A DNA stretch of 48,070 nucleotides from an uncultured Dorea sp. Its GTDB lineage: Bacteria; Bacillota; Clostridia; Lachnospirales; Lachnospiraceae. Position 1 is the stretch's first letter. Each line of letters begins with the position of its first letter. Of the stretch, positions 16,371 to 24,755 are shown in pieces. Below the pieces are notes generated by a model. That model was not told the DNA's origin, did not search any database, and saw nothing but the letters and a program-made list of their open reading frames with translations. The position numbers and the translations under genes are program-made. Location of the stretch: contig CAJTVY010000028.1 in NCBI GenBank assembly GCA_910579925.1, forward strand, positions 1 through 48,070, read 5' to 3'.

Positions 16371-16883
16371 ATGTTTCCGATCTGGTATGTCCTGCATTGT
16401 AAAGAAGGAGAAGAAAGAAAGGCGGCTGAATTACTCAGACAGAGATATGTCTGTTCTGGGAATGCACAGATCTTTCTGATCACGTTTGAAAAAATGAAGC
16501 GGTATAAGGGAGGCTGGCACCGGCAGGAGGAAACCATGTTTCGAGGCTGTGTATTTGCTGAGACAGACAGCTGGGAAGGCCTTGAGAATGCGGCGGATGC
16601 CACCGCAAAGTTCCTGGTATCCAGAGGAGCCTACAGTCATGGACTGATGGCAAAAGAGCTGGATTTTCTGCGGGACATTAGCGGGGAATCACACCGGATC
16701 TCTATGTCGAAAGGGTACATTAAGAATGGAGTTACCTTTGTGACGGAAGGGCCTCTCTGTGGAAAAGAGCGTCAGATCCGCAAGATTGACCGCCATAAGC
16801 GGCTTGCGAGGATAGAAAGCCCCCTGGAATGTTACCAGAACCAGGGACTGTGGATGGGGCTTGAGATCGTGGAGAAGAGTTAG
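16371..16883 (+). CDS. loaP: LoaP, specialised NusG-type processive antiterminator, 170 aa
   Basis: A NusG paralogue. The NGN domain covers residues ~1-105 (IWYVLHCKEGEERKAAELL near the start, TMFRGCVFAET in the middle). A C-terminal KOW domain lies at ~120-165 (VTFVTEGPLCGKERQIRKID). LoaP proteins bind RNA polymerase and a leader RNA stem-loop so that it reads through terminators across long biosynthetic operons. Here it is the first gene of a ~22 kb glycan operon whose genes all run the same way. Its own leader carries a hairpin, so it may also promote its own transcription. Confidence 0.9.
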   Translation: MFPIWYVLHCKEGEERKAAELLRQRYVCSGNAQIFLITFEKMKRYKGGWHRQEETMFRGCVFAETDSWEGLENAADATAKFLVSRGAYSHGLMAKELDFLRDISGESHRISMSKGYIKNGVTFVTEGPLCGKERQIRKIDRHKRLARIESPLECYQNQGLWMGLEIVEKS

Positions 16884-16915
16884 GAAAAGAGTTTCTGGTG
16901 GGGAGGCTTATAAAA

Positions 16916-18121
16916 ATGGAAGAAGGTATCAATCCCTTTGAATCGAAAATCTGGCTCAGTTCGCCGACGATGCACGGCACGGAACTTCGGTATGTACTGA
17001 AAGCGTACGAGACGAACTGGATGTCCACCGTGGGAGAAAATATTAATGAAGCGGAGCGGATGATCTGTGAGAAAACGGGGTGCAGATATGGCGTTGCCCT
17101 GTCATGCGGAACGGCAGCCCTTCATATGGCGGTAAAGCTTGCGGGGGTCAGACCAGGAGACCGGGTATTCTGTTCAGACATGACGTTTGACGCAACGGTA
17201 AACCCCGTTGTCTATGAAGGGGGTATTCCGGTATTTATTGATACGGAGTATGACACCTGGAATATGGACCCGGCAGCGCTTGAAAAAGCCTTTGAACTTT
17301 ATCCGGAGGTGAAGGTGGTGGTGATCGCACATCTGTATGGAACGCCGGGAAAGGTGGATCAGTGGAAAGAAGTGTGCCAACGGCACAAAGCGGTCATGAT
17401 TGAGGATGCGGCGGAATCCCTGGGAGCATCCTACAAAGGCAGACAGACGGGGGGATTTGGGACTTATAGCTGCATTTCTTTTAACGGAAATAAGATCATT
17501 ACAGGTTCTTCCGGCGGAATGCTGCTGACGGATGATGAAGAGGCTGCCAGGAAGGTGAGAAAATGGTCTACTCAGGCCAGGGAAGATGCGCCCTGGTATC
17601 AGCATGAGGAACTGGGGTATAACTACCGCATGAGTAATGTGATTGCAGGTGTGGTCAGAGGGCAGATCCCCTATCTGGAGGAGCATATCGCACAGAAGAA
17701 AGGGATTTATGAGAGATACCGGAAAGGATTTGAAGGGCTGCCGGTGAAGATGAATCCTTTTGATGAAAGGAATAGCGAGCCAAACTACTGGCTTTCCTGT
17801 CTGTTGATCGAGCCGGAAGGAATGTGCAGGCAGATTCGGGGCGAGAAAGAGGCGATTTATATCAGCGAGAGAAACAAGAGTTGTCCTACCGAGATCCTGG
17901 AAACCCTTGCCAGATACAGAGCAGAAGGCAGGCCTTTATGGAAACCTATGCATATGCAGCCGATTTACCGGATGAACGGGTTTGTTACCCGGGAAGGGGA
18001 CAAAAGGCTGGATGTGGGGATGGATCTTTTTCAGAGGGGATTATGCCTGCCCAGTGATAACAAGATGAAGGAAGAGGAACAGGAAAGGATTATCAGGATT
18101 GTAAGAAGATGCTTTGCATAA
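16916..18121 (+). CDS. DegT/DnrJ/EryC1-type sugar aminotransferase (PglE/LegC-like), 401 aa
   Basis: PLP enzyme that converts a nucleotide keto-sugar to an amino-sugar using glutamate. ATG 16916 with GGGGAGG nine bases upstream is chosen over the in-frame GTG 16898. It shows the class signature: LSCGTAALHMAVKLAGV, EDAAESLGASYKG and the PLP-lysine segment SFNGNKIITGSSGG. The NGNK motif and TETNWMSTVG-like start resemble 4-aminotransferases for 4-keto-6-deoxy-GlcNAc sugars. No dedicated PglF-type dehydratase is visible in the window. It may therefore share an intermediate with CapE or use a substrate from elsewhere in the genome. Confidence 0.88.
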   Translation: MEEGINPFESKIWLSSPTMHGTELRYVLKAYETNWMSTVGENINEAERMICEKTGCRYGVALSCGTAALHMAVKLAGVRPGDRVFCSDMTFDATVNPVVYEGGIPVFIDTEYDTWNMDPAALEKAFELYPEVKVVVIAHLYGTPGKVDQWKEVCQRHKAVMIEDAAESLGASYKGRQTGGFGTYSCISFNGNKIITGSSGGMLLTDDEEAARKVRKWSTQAREDAPWYQHEELGYNYRMSNVIAGVVRGQIPYLEEHIAQKKGIYERYRKGFEGLPVKMNPFDERNSEPNYWLSCLLIEPEGMCRQIRGEKEAIYISERNKSCPTEILETLARYRAEGRPLWKPMHMQPIYRMNGFVTREGDKRLDVGMDLFQRGLCLPSDNKMKEEEQERIIRIVRRCFA

Positions 18122-18158
18122 ACAGACCGTTGACAAATGAAAAAGAGGGAAAGAGAGA

Positions 18159-19277
18159 ATGTTAAGTGAGATTGGCAGTAATTTCTGGATTGATCCCGGG
18201 GAATCCGGTCAGACTGACAGGAAGATCAGTATCAGTGATTTTTATCTGGAAGGGGCTGATTCCATACTGCTTTCGTCAGGCCGCCAGGCGATTACCAAGG
18301 CGATAGAAACGGCGGAAATCCGTAATCCAGGGATTCAAAAGAACGCTCTGTTGCCGTCCTTTACCTGTGAAACTGTGATCGAACCGTTTCTTTTAGCCGG
18401 ATATCGGATCGAATCGTTTCCGATTGACAGAAATTTATCTATACAGGGGGAAGAAATTATCAGGCTTATAAAAAAGAAAAAAATCGGAATTCTGATTTTT
18501 CACCACTATTTCGGGTTTGAGACAATTTCCGGGAAAACAGATCTTTTGAGAGAGATAAAGGGAAGCAAAACGCAGGTGATTGAAGACAGGACGCAATGTC
18601 TGTACAGCCAAATAGAACCTGCCAAAGCAGATTATGTGGTTGGAAGTATGCGGAAATGGCATGGCATACCGGACGGGGCTTTCGTTGTCTGCAAGGAAGG
18701 AAAATTTCTAAACAGACCGGAAACTCCAGATAAAGAACTGGAAAAAGCGAAGATTGCAGCAGGAAGAGCCAAGTATGAATATCTGTTTTACCACAAGGGG
18801 AAAAAGCAGGATTTTCTTGAAAAGTACGAAGCGGCAGAGAATATCCTGGATCATCAGAAAGAATTGTTTTGCATCAGTCCCTTTTCTTATCATATGCAGG
18901 CGTCTATGGATAGAGAAAAGCTGAAAAATCGCAGAAGAGAAAATTATCTGACGGTTCTGCAGGGACTTAAAGATGTGAAAAAGATAAAGGTGATGTTTCC
19001 CGCACTTCCACAAGATATCGTGCCGCTCTATTTCCCGATCTGGACTGAGGACAGGACTAATCTTCAGAAGCGTCTGAAAGAAAACCACATCTATGCTCCT
19101 GTTGTATGGCCTAAGGCAGGGTGTTTATCAACTGTCTGTGATGCGGCGGAAGGTTTTTACCGGAATCTGTTGTGTCTACCGATCGACCAGAGATATGGAC
19201 GGGACGATATGGAAAGAATGGTAAAGGTTATAAAGAAACAGGAGGAAGGAGAATCAATGTGTACGCAAAATACATAA
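18159..19277 (+). CDS. DegT-like PLP-dependent aminotransferase of the S-(M/L)-RKW subgroup, 372 aa
   Basis: A divergent fold-type I aminotransferase relative. SSGRQAITKAIE forms the phosphate-binding start, LPSFTCETVIEPFLLAGYRI the substrate region, VIEDRTQCLYS holds the PLP-stacking and Asp positions, and the putative Schiff-base Lys sits in VGSMRKWHGIPDGAF. Most of the chain has no closer assignment. It is a second aminotransferase beside the PglE-like one, so either two amino groups are placed or one enzyme acts on a non-sugar substrate. The ATG follows AAAGAGGGAAAGAGAGA. The stop overlaps the next gene by 19 bases. Confidence 0.7.
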   Translation: MLSEIGSNFWIDPGESGQTDRKISISDFYLEGADSILLSSGRQAITKAIETAEIRNPGIQKNALLPSFTCETVIEPFLLAGYRIESFPIDRNLSIQGEEIIRLIKKKKIGILIFHHYFGFETISGKTDLLREIKGSKTQVIEDRTQCLYSQIEPAKADYVVGSMRKWHGIPDGAFVVCKEGKFLNRPETPDKELEKAKIAAGRAKYEYLFYHKGKKQDFLEKYEAAENILDHQKELFCISPFSYHMQASMDREKLKNRRRENYLTVLQGLKDVKKIKVMFPALPQDIVPLYFPIWTEDRTNLQKRLKENHIYAPVVWPKAGCLSTVCDAAEGFYRNLLCLPIDQRYGRDDMERMVKVIKKQEEGESMCTQNT

Positions 19278-19936
19278 AAAGACCGCTTGATTTTATCCTG
19301 GCTTTCTGTGGACTCATGGTACTGGGGATCCCTCTGCTGATCCTGATGTTTCTGGTTCTCCTTGATATTGGCTTCCCTGTGATATTCGTACAGGAACGGA
19401 TCGGAAAAGATGAGAAGCCGTTCAATCTCTATAAATTAAGAAGCATGAAAACTGCTTTTGACAAATATGGAGTTCCGTTACCGGACGCTCAGAGAATTAC
19501 GCCGCTTGGAAGGATTATCAGAAGCTGCAGCCTGGATGAACTGCCAAGCCTTGTGAATATCCTGAAAGGCGATATGAGTATTGTGGGACCAAGACCATTA
19601 CCGTCAAATTATCTGCCCTGGTTCAAAGAAGAAGAACGGATCCGGCATACGGTCCGGGGCGGACTGACAGGGCTGGCGCAGGTACACGGACGAAATACCG
19701 CCAGTTGGGAAAAAAGGTTCAGATATGATGCAGAATATGCAGCAAATATATCTTTCCTTAGGGATGTGAAAATAGTCATGAAAACGATGAAGGTTGTATT
19801 AAAACGGAGCGATATCGGAGTACGGGGTGAAGATACGCCTGTGGATTTTCATGTATACAGATCAGGATTAAGTGAAAGAGAATTATTGGAATTGAAAAAT
19901 ACGAAGGAGAGAGAAAAATGCGTAAAAAACTGCTGA
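19259..19936 (+). CDS. Monotopic phosphoglycosyl transferase (PglC/WcaJ-type), initiating enzyme
   Basis: Transfers a sugar phosphate from a UDP-sugar to undecaprenyl phosphate at the inner membrane face, starting repeat-unit assembly. The start is GTG 19259 behind GGAGGAAGGAG. The upstream extension of the frame lies inside the previous gene. A single reentrant membrane helix (residues ~8-40) precedes the catalytic domain, with ERIGK, KLRSMK, the catalytic dyad Asp93-Glu94 in CSLDELPSL, VGPRPL and GGLTGLAQV. At 226 residues it is the short PglC-like form lacking the extra WbaP helices. The sugar could be diNAcBac-like, GlcNAc-derived or FucNAc-derived; the sequence does not decide. Confidence 0.92.
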   Translation: MYAKYIKRPLDFILAFCGLMVLGIPLLILMFLVLLDIGFPVIFVQERIGKDEKPFNLYKLRSMKTAFDKYGVPLPDAQRITPLGRIIRSCSLDELPSLVNILKGDMSIVGPRPLPSNYLPWFKEEERIRHTVRGGLTGLAQVHGRNTASWEKRFRYDAEYAANISFLRDVKIVMKTMKVVLKRSDIGVRGEDTPVDFHVYRSGLSERELLELKNTKEREKCVKNC

Positions 19937-21096
19937 TGCTTAATGCAAGCGAGCATGAAATACCTTTCATTCTGGCAGCGAGAAAAATCGGATTTTATGT
20001 CATTACGACCAGTACAAAAGCAGAATATGCAGGACATCAGTACGGCGACGAGTATATATCTGGTGATTACAACGATTATGAAGAAATGATTTCTCTGATG
20101 AAAAAGTATGAGATCGATGCAATATCCCAGGGGTGTACGGATGACTGTGCGCTGGCGGCGGCTTATGTAGGTGAAAAACTGGGCCTGAAAGGACACGATA
20201 CTTATGAGAATGCACAGATTATCCACCGAAAAGATCATTTTAAAAAATTTGCCGCAGAGAACCAGGTCATGACGCCATTGTCACAAAATTTTACAGATCT
20301 TGAAAAAGCAATTTCCTGTGGAAACCATTTTGGATTTCCTGTGATGATCAAGCCAACCGACCTGGCGGGGGGACAAGGCGTTCATGTTGCCCGTAATCTG
20401 GAAGAGTTTGAACATTATGTACGGGAAGCATTTGAAAGATCGAAAGTCAAAAAAATCGTGACGGAACCTTTTATAGAAGGTACGCTGCATAGTCTCAATA
20501 CGTTTCTTGTTGGCCAGAAGGTGGCGGCTTATTGTACGGCAAATGATTATTCGTTCAAAAATCAATATCTGACTAATTCAGGAATCGCACCTGCGGATCA
20601 CTGGGAAGAAGCAGTAAAGGTACTGATACCGGAAACAGAAAGAATCGCCAGATTATTAGGGCTGGTGGACGGGCAGCTTCATATGCAGTATATCCTCAGT
20701 AATGGAAAGCCATGGATTATCGAGATGATGCGAAGGAATATCGGGAATAACTGGATGACAATGCTGACGGATTCAGCCGGTGTAAACTGGCCGGAATGGG
20801 TGATACGGGCAGAAGCAGGGATGGACTGCCGTGCAATTCCCAGACCTGGAACATCAGAGGGATATTATGGATACCACATGATTATGGGAGACAAAAATGG
20901 TGTGTTTGAGGGAATTTCCATTGAACCGGAATTTCAGAAATATGTCTATCAGTTTAACCAGTGGAGGCCCAAAGGACATGTAATAGAGAATTATCTGAGT
21001 GAAAAGATGGGATATCTGGCAGTTCATTTTAAGACCAGGGAAGAGAAGGATCGGTATATGCCACAGATTCATGAATTTGTTCATGTTCTGTATTAA
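19918..21096 (+). CDS. ATP-grasp ligase, 392 aa
   Basis: An ATP-grasp enzyme of the PurK/carbamoyl-phosphate-synthase type. The N-terminal preATP-grasp half (MLNASEHEIPFILAARKIGF) is followed by FPVMIKPTDLAGGQGVHVA (nucleotide-binding Lys and Gly loop), TEPFIEG and the acidic IIEMMRRNIG metal site. Such enzymes join a carboxylate to an amine or other nucleophile through an acyl phosphate. In this operon it might attach an amino acid or hydroxy acid to an amino-sugar, which would fit the two aminotransferases and the FemAB-like gene. The start overlaps the previous gene by 19 bases with AAGGAG upstream. Confidence 0.82.
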   Translation: MRKKLLMLNASEHEIPFILAARKIGFYVITTSTKAEYAGHQYGDEYISGDYNDYEEMISLMKKYEIDAISQGCTDDCALAAAYVGEKLGLKGHDTYENAQIIHRKDHFKKFAAENQVMTPLSQNFTDLEKAISCGNHFGFPVMIKPTDLAGGQGVHVARNLEEFEHYVREAFERSKVKKIVTEPFIEGTLHSLNTFLVGQKVAAYCTANDYSFKNQYLTNSGIAPADHWEEAVKVLIPETERIARLLGLVDGQLHMQYILSNGKPWIIEMMRRNIGNNWMTMLTDSAGVNWPEWVIRAEAGMDCRAIPRPGTSEGYYGYHMIMGDKNGVFEGISIEPEFQKYVYQFNQWRPKGHVIENYLSEKMGYLAVHFKTREEKDRYMPQIHEFVHVLY

Positions 21097-21109
21097 GGAG
21101 GAGGTTTCA

Positions 21110-22291
21110 ATGAATCACGCAGGAGAAATCTGTATTGGAATGGCCGGGGCAGGAAGGGCCACGGAACTGCACATGAATGCGCTTCAGAGATATACTGGGG
21201 TGCCCGTCTGTTACAGGCATATTATTGCCAGAAGATATGAGCAGGTAAATGTTTTTAAGGAAAGATATGGTTTTCAGAAGGCAAGCCTGGAATTTGATGA
21301 CCTGCTTAAGGATGAGGAAATTGACGTCATAGATATCTGTACGCCTCCTTATATTCATGAAGACATGATTATAAAGGCGCTGCATGCGGGGAAACATGTG
21401 ATCTGTGAAAAACCACTAAGCGGTTATTTTGGCAGGAAAGGTGATGCAGAACCTATCGGTAAAAATGTGCCGAAATCAAAAATGTACGATGAAGTCATTC
21501 AGTCCATAGACATTTTAAAAGAAGAAGTGGAGAAGTCGGGAAAACTCTTCATGTATGCAGAAAATTTTGTATATGCCCCGGCAATCATGAAAGCGGCGGA
21601 CATCTTAAAAAAGAAGAAGAGCAAGATCCTGTATGCAAAGGGAGAAGAAAGTCTGAAAGGTTCCAGTTCTCCGGTTGCAGGAGAGTGGAATAAGACTGGC
21701 GGCGGTTCTTTTATCCGCGTGGGTGCGCATCCCTTGACGGCGATTCTCTGGTTAAAGCATGTGGAAGCAGAGACCAGGAGAGAACAGATTTATGTGAAAA
21801 ATGTATTTGCAGACATGGGACAGATCACGCCGAATCTTTCGGAATATGAGCACAGGCACATTGCGGCAAGACCCCATGACGTGGAAGACTGTGCGACCGT
21901 AATCGTCACCTTTTCCGATGATTCCAGAGCAGTCATTATAGCCACAGACACATTACTGGGAGGAAGCAGGAATTATGTGGAATTGTATTGTAATGACGCT
22001 GCCATCAATTGCAGACTGACAATGTCAGATATGATGGAAACCTATTTCCTGGATGAAGACCGTATGGAGGATATCTATCTCTCCGAGATGCTTCCTTCTA
22101 AAACGGGATGGAATAAGCCGTTTCTTGAGGATGAGATTATCCGCGGCTATACGGATGAGATGAGGGACTTTATGGAGGCGATCTGGTATAAGCGCCGGCC
22201 AAAGTCAACGTTTGAACTGGCATATGATACAACCAAGATCATTTATGCGGCTTATAAGTCAGCGGAACTGGGAATCGCTGTGGAGCCATAA
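21110..22291 (+). CDS. Gfo/Idh/MocA-family oxidoreductase, 393 aa
   Basis: NAD(P)-dependent sugar oxidoreductase. ATG 21110 has AAGGAGGAGG upstream; the longer frame lies inside the previous gene. The N-terminal Rossmann region IGMAGAGRATELHM is a variant of GxGxxG. IDICTPPYIHEDMI and CEKPLS (the family's catalytic EKP Lys) follow. The C-terminal domain is the alpha/beta substrate part with GGSFIRVGAHPLTAILWLKH. Members oxidise or reduce ring hydroxyls of nucleotide sugars, for example making 3-keto sugars for aminotransferases. A partnership with one of the two upstream aminotransferases is a reasonable inference. Confidence 0.88.
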   Translation: MNHAGEICIGMAGAGRATELHMNALQRYTGVPVCYRHIIARRYEQVNVFKERYGFQKASLEFDDLLKDEEIDVIDICTPPYIHEDMIIKALHAGKHVICEKPLSGYFGRKGDAEPIGKNVPKSKMYDEVIQSIDILKEEVEKSGKLFMYAENFVYAPAIMKAADILKKKKSKILYAKGEESLKGSSSPVAGEWNKTGGGSFIRVGAHPLTAILWLKHVEAETRREQIYVKNVFADMGQITPNLSEYEHRHIAARPHDVEDCATVIVTFSDDSRAVIIATDTLLGGSRNYVELYCNDAAINCRLTMSDMMETYFLDEDRMEDIYLSEMLPSKTGWNKPFLEDEIIRGYTDEMRDFMEAIWYKRRPKSTFELAYDTTKIIYAAYKSAELGIAVEP

Positions 22292-22317
22292 CATGTAGAG
22301 AAGGAAGACAAAGAAAA

Positions 22318-23340
22318 ATGCGTTTTTTTAGGAAACTTCCGGATGCAGAGGAACTAAAATGCAGGCTTTCGCTTGATCATGCACAAAAAGAGGCGAGAAT
22401 ACAGAGAATCAGGGAAATTCAGAAAATCCTTGAGGGAAAATCAGAGAAAAAAATATTATGCGCAGGACCCTGTTCGGCGGATTATGAACCTGCGGTGTCA
22501 GATTATGCAGAGAGGCTTGCAAAGGTGAGCGAAAAGGTGTCAGAAAAGTTTCTGATCATTCCAAGAGTCTATACCAGCAAACCAAGAAGCAGAGGAGTGG
22601 GGTATAAGGGACTGCTTCATAAGCCGGATACTATGTCGGAAGATAATCTCTGTGCAGGCATAGAGGCCATGCGCAGGCTTCATCTGCAGATTATCCGGCA
22701 GACGGGCTTATTCTGTCTGGATGAGATTCTGTATCCGGAGGCCACATATTATATCGAAGATCTGCTGGTATATGGGGCCGTAGGCGCAAGATCTGTCGAA
22801 AATCAGCAACACAGGATGGTGGCAAGTGGAATGGACTTTGCCGTCGGAATGAAGAACCCCACAAGCGGAGACAACGAAGTTCTGCTCAATGCGATTACTG
22901 CGGCCCAGAGCAGACAGTCTTTTATTTATCATGGCTGGGAATGCCAGTCAGAAGGGAATCCATATGCACATGGGATTCTGCGGGGATACACGGACAACGG
23001 CGGAAGAGTTCATTCTAATTACCATTATGAAGAACTGGCAGAATTGCATGATGCATATGTAAAGCGGAATCTGAAGAATATAGGCGTGATCATAGACTGT
23101 AACCATTGCAATTCGAGAAAAAATTATGACGAACAGATCAGGATTTCCAAGGATGTTTTAAAACTGTGCAGGAATTATCCGGGAATGAACCGTTTTGTAA
23201 AAGGGTTTATGATAGAGAGTTATCTGAAAGACGGAGCGCAGATGGTTGGCGAGAATATTTACGGAAAATCAATCACGGATCCGTGTCTTGGATGGGAGAA
23301 GACGGAGAAGCTGATCTATGAACTGGCGGAACTGGCATAG
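22318..23340 (+). CDS. Class I (AroG-type) 3-deoxy-7-phosphoheptulonate synthase inside the glycan operon, 340 aa
   Basis: DAHP synthase condenses phosphoenolpyruvate with erythrose 4-phosphate, normally the first step of the shikimate pathway. Family motifs are clear: AGPCSADY, KPRSRGVGYKGLLHKPD, ARSVENQQHRMVASGM, GMKNPTSGD and CNHCNSRKN. There is no chorismate-mutase or ACT regulatory domain and it ends near the minimal catalytic length. It is embedded mid-operon with tight spacing (27 bases before, 17 after), so it is co-regulated with glycan genes rather than aromatic genes. It may supply a 3-deoxy-heptulosonate-type acid, or act on a different aldose phosphate. Confidence 0.9.
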   Translation: MRFFRKLPDAEELKCRLSLDHAQKEARIQRIREIQKILEGKSEKKILCAGPCSADYEPAVSDYAERLAKVSEKVSEKFLIIPRVYTSKPRSRGVGYKGLLHKPDTMSEDNLCAGIEAMRRLHLQIIRQTGLFCLDEILYPEATYYIEDLLVYGAVGARSVENQQHRMVASGMDFAVGMKNPTSGDNEVLLNAITAAQSRQSFIYHGWECQSEGNPYAHGILRGYTDNGGRVHSNYHYEELAELHDAYVKRNLKNIGVIIDCNHCNSRKNYDEQIRISKDVLKLCRNYPGMNRFVKGFMIESYLKDGAQMVGENIYGKSITDPCLGWEKTEKLIYELAELA

Positions 23341-23357
23341 CAGAGAGGTGGAATAGA

Positions 23358-24404
23358 ATGATTCGGGAAATACAGATTCATGAAAGAGAATTATGGGATG
23401 CCACTGTAAAGGATTTTGAAAATTATGATGTGTTTTATCTGAACGGCTATGCACAGGCTTTTGAAGATGAAGGGGAGGGCAGACCGGCTCTGATTTATAC
23501 AGAATGGGGAGAGACCAGAGGGATCAATGTGATTCTTAAGCGTGATATTGCAGAATGTCCGTTCTTTCAAGGGATACTGGAGAAAAAAAGATATTTTGAT
23601 CTGAGCTCACCCTATGGATATGGAGGATTTCTATTCAAAGGAGATCCGCAGAATTTTCGGATGATTCTGAAAGAATATGAAGAGTATTGCCTTGAAAGAG
23701 GATACGTCAGTGAGTTTGTCAGATTTGAATTATTAGAGCCATATAGGAAATATTACAATGGGCAGACTGAGAGCAGAACTCATAATATTGTGCGTAACCT
23801 TAACGGGACAATGGAAGAGATTTATTCGGATTTTGAATATAAGGTGAGAAAAAATTACAGAAAAGCTAAGAAGAACGGACTGGAAATCATCGTTGATGAA
23901 AGAGGGAAAAGACTGGAAGATTTTCTGCGCATATACTATGGAACGATGGAACGGACAGAGGCGAAAGAAGAGTTCTTTTTAAAAAAAAGTTTCTTTCAGA
24001 CGCTAGGGAAGATGAAAGGGAATATCTGCTATTTTCATGTACTGCATGAAGGAGAGATAATCTCCACGGAACTGGTGATCTATGGAAGTAAAAATGCTTA
24101 CTCATATCTGGGAGGAACGGATCGCCGCTATTTTGGCGTAAGACCAAATGATTTTTTAAAGGTTGAGATTATAAAGTGGGCAAAGGAGAAGGGACTTAAG
24201 AATTTCGTGTTAGGCGGGGGATATGGTAAGGACGACGGGATCTTTAAGTATAAAAAATCTTTTGCCCCTAATGGAGAGGTTGATTTTTACATAGGAAAGA
24301 GGATATTTGATATGGAAACATATAAGGAACTGTGCAGGATGAGAAAAATGGATGAAGAGATAGAGGAAGGATTCTTTCCGAAATATCGAGGGGGGAGGGG
24401 CTAG
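23358..24404 (+). CDS. FemAB/GNAT-like transferase, 348 aa
   Basis: Resembles the acetyltransferase-6/FemX group. These carry a double GNAT fold and either add amino acids from tRNA to lipid-linked substrates or acylate amino-sugars. Motifs include FDLSSPYGYGGFLF, the KVRKNYRKAKKNGLEIIVD signature, STELVIYGSKNAYSYLGGT and a terminal LGGGYGKDDGIFKYKKSF. The start ATG has AGAGGTGG upstream. Next to an ATP-grasp ligase and aminotransferases, a role in capping or aminoacylating an amino-sugar is plausible. A degenerate paralogue follows directly. Confidence 0.82.
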   Translation: MIREIQIHERELWDATVKDFENYDVFYLNGYAQAFEDEGEGRPALIYTEWGETRGINVILKRDIAECPFFQGILEKKRYFDLSSPYGYGGFLFKGDPQNFRMILKEYEEYCLERGYVSEFVRFELLEPYRKYYNGQTESRTHNIVRNLNGTMEEIYSDFEYKVRKNYRKAKKNGLEIIVDERGKRLEDFLRIYYGTMERTEAKEEFFLKKSFFQTLGKMKGNICYFHVLHEGEIISTELVIYGSKNAYSYLGGTDRRYFGVRPNDFLKVEIIKWAKEKGLKNFVLGGGYGKDDGIFKYKKSFAPNGEVDFYIGKRIFDMETYKELCRMRKMDEEIEEGFFPKYRGGRG

Positions 24405-24509
24405 ATAGCCGCAGATTTGATCTGCATCTTACTTTTCATGACTGCGGTCAGGATATGCCGGAACTTTTAAGTGTAAGACATGAAAGACAGGCGGCATAGG
24501 AGGCGTAAG

Positions 24510-24753
24510 ATGGATATCTATTTTGAAACTGAGTATGGTAAGTTATACGAAAAATGACGGACTTTATACGTTCAAAAAAGAATTTGGGAGGAATACTATG
24601 CTTGATTTCTATGTAGGAAGAAGAATCTGGGATGAGGGGGCTTACCAGAAAGCTGTGAGAGCCAGAGAGAAGGAACTTGGGAGAAAAATAGAGACGGAGT
24701 TCTTTCCAGAATATCGTGTGGGGAGATTATCAGGAAACGAATGCAGAGGATAG
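24510..24753 (+). pseudogene. Degenerate paralogue of the FemAB/GNAT-like gene: both ends kept, middle deleted
   Basis: An ATG at 24510 (AGGAGGCG upstream) encodes MDIYFETEYGKLYEK, a start typical of FemAB-like proteins of this type, and then stops. From ~24555 the frame resumes as KNDGLYTFKKEF, LDFYVGRRIW and EFFPEYRVGRL. This matches the C-terminus of the intact neighbour (KDDGIFKYKKSF, VDFYIGKRIF, GFFPKYRGGRG). Roughly 250 central codons are gone. The preceding 100 bases (24405-24509) also read as a coding remnant (FDLHLTFHDCGQDMPELL) that I cannot assign. The site looks like an old deletion or recombination scar in the operon. Confidence 0.8.
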
Positions 24754-24755
24754 AT

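Noticed and set aside
22318..23340. NeuB- or KdsA-type sialic/Kdo synthase
   Set aside because: The GPCS, KPRS...GYKGL, ENQQHR and NHCNS motifs are those of AroG-type DAHP synthases, not of NeuB or KdsA, and no neuA or kdsB-type gene is nearby.
16916..23340. Complete aminoshikimate (AHBA/kanosamine) pathway
   Set aside because: Aminotransferase, oxidoreductase and DAHP synthase are present, but there is no dehydroquinate-synthase, dehydratase or kinase homologue, so the pathway name is not justified.
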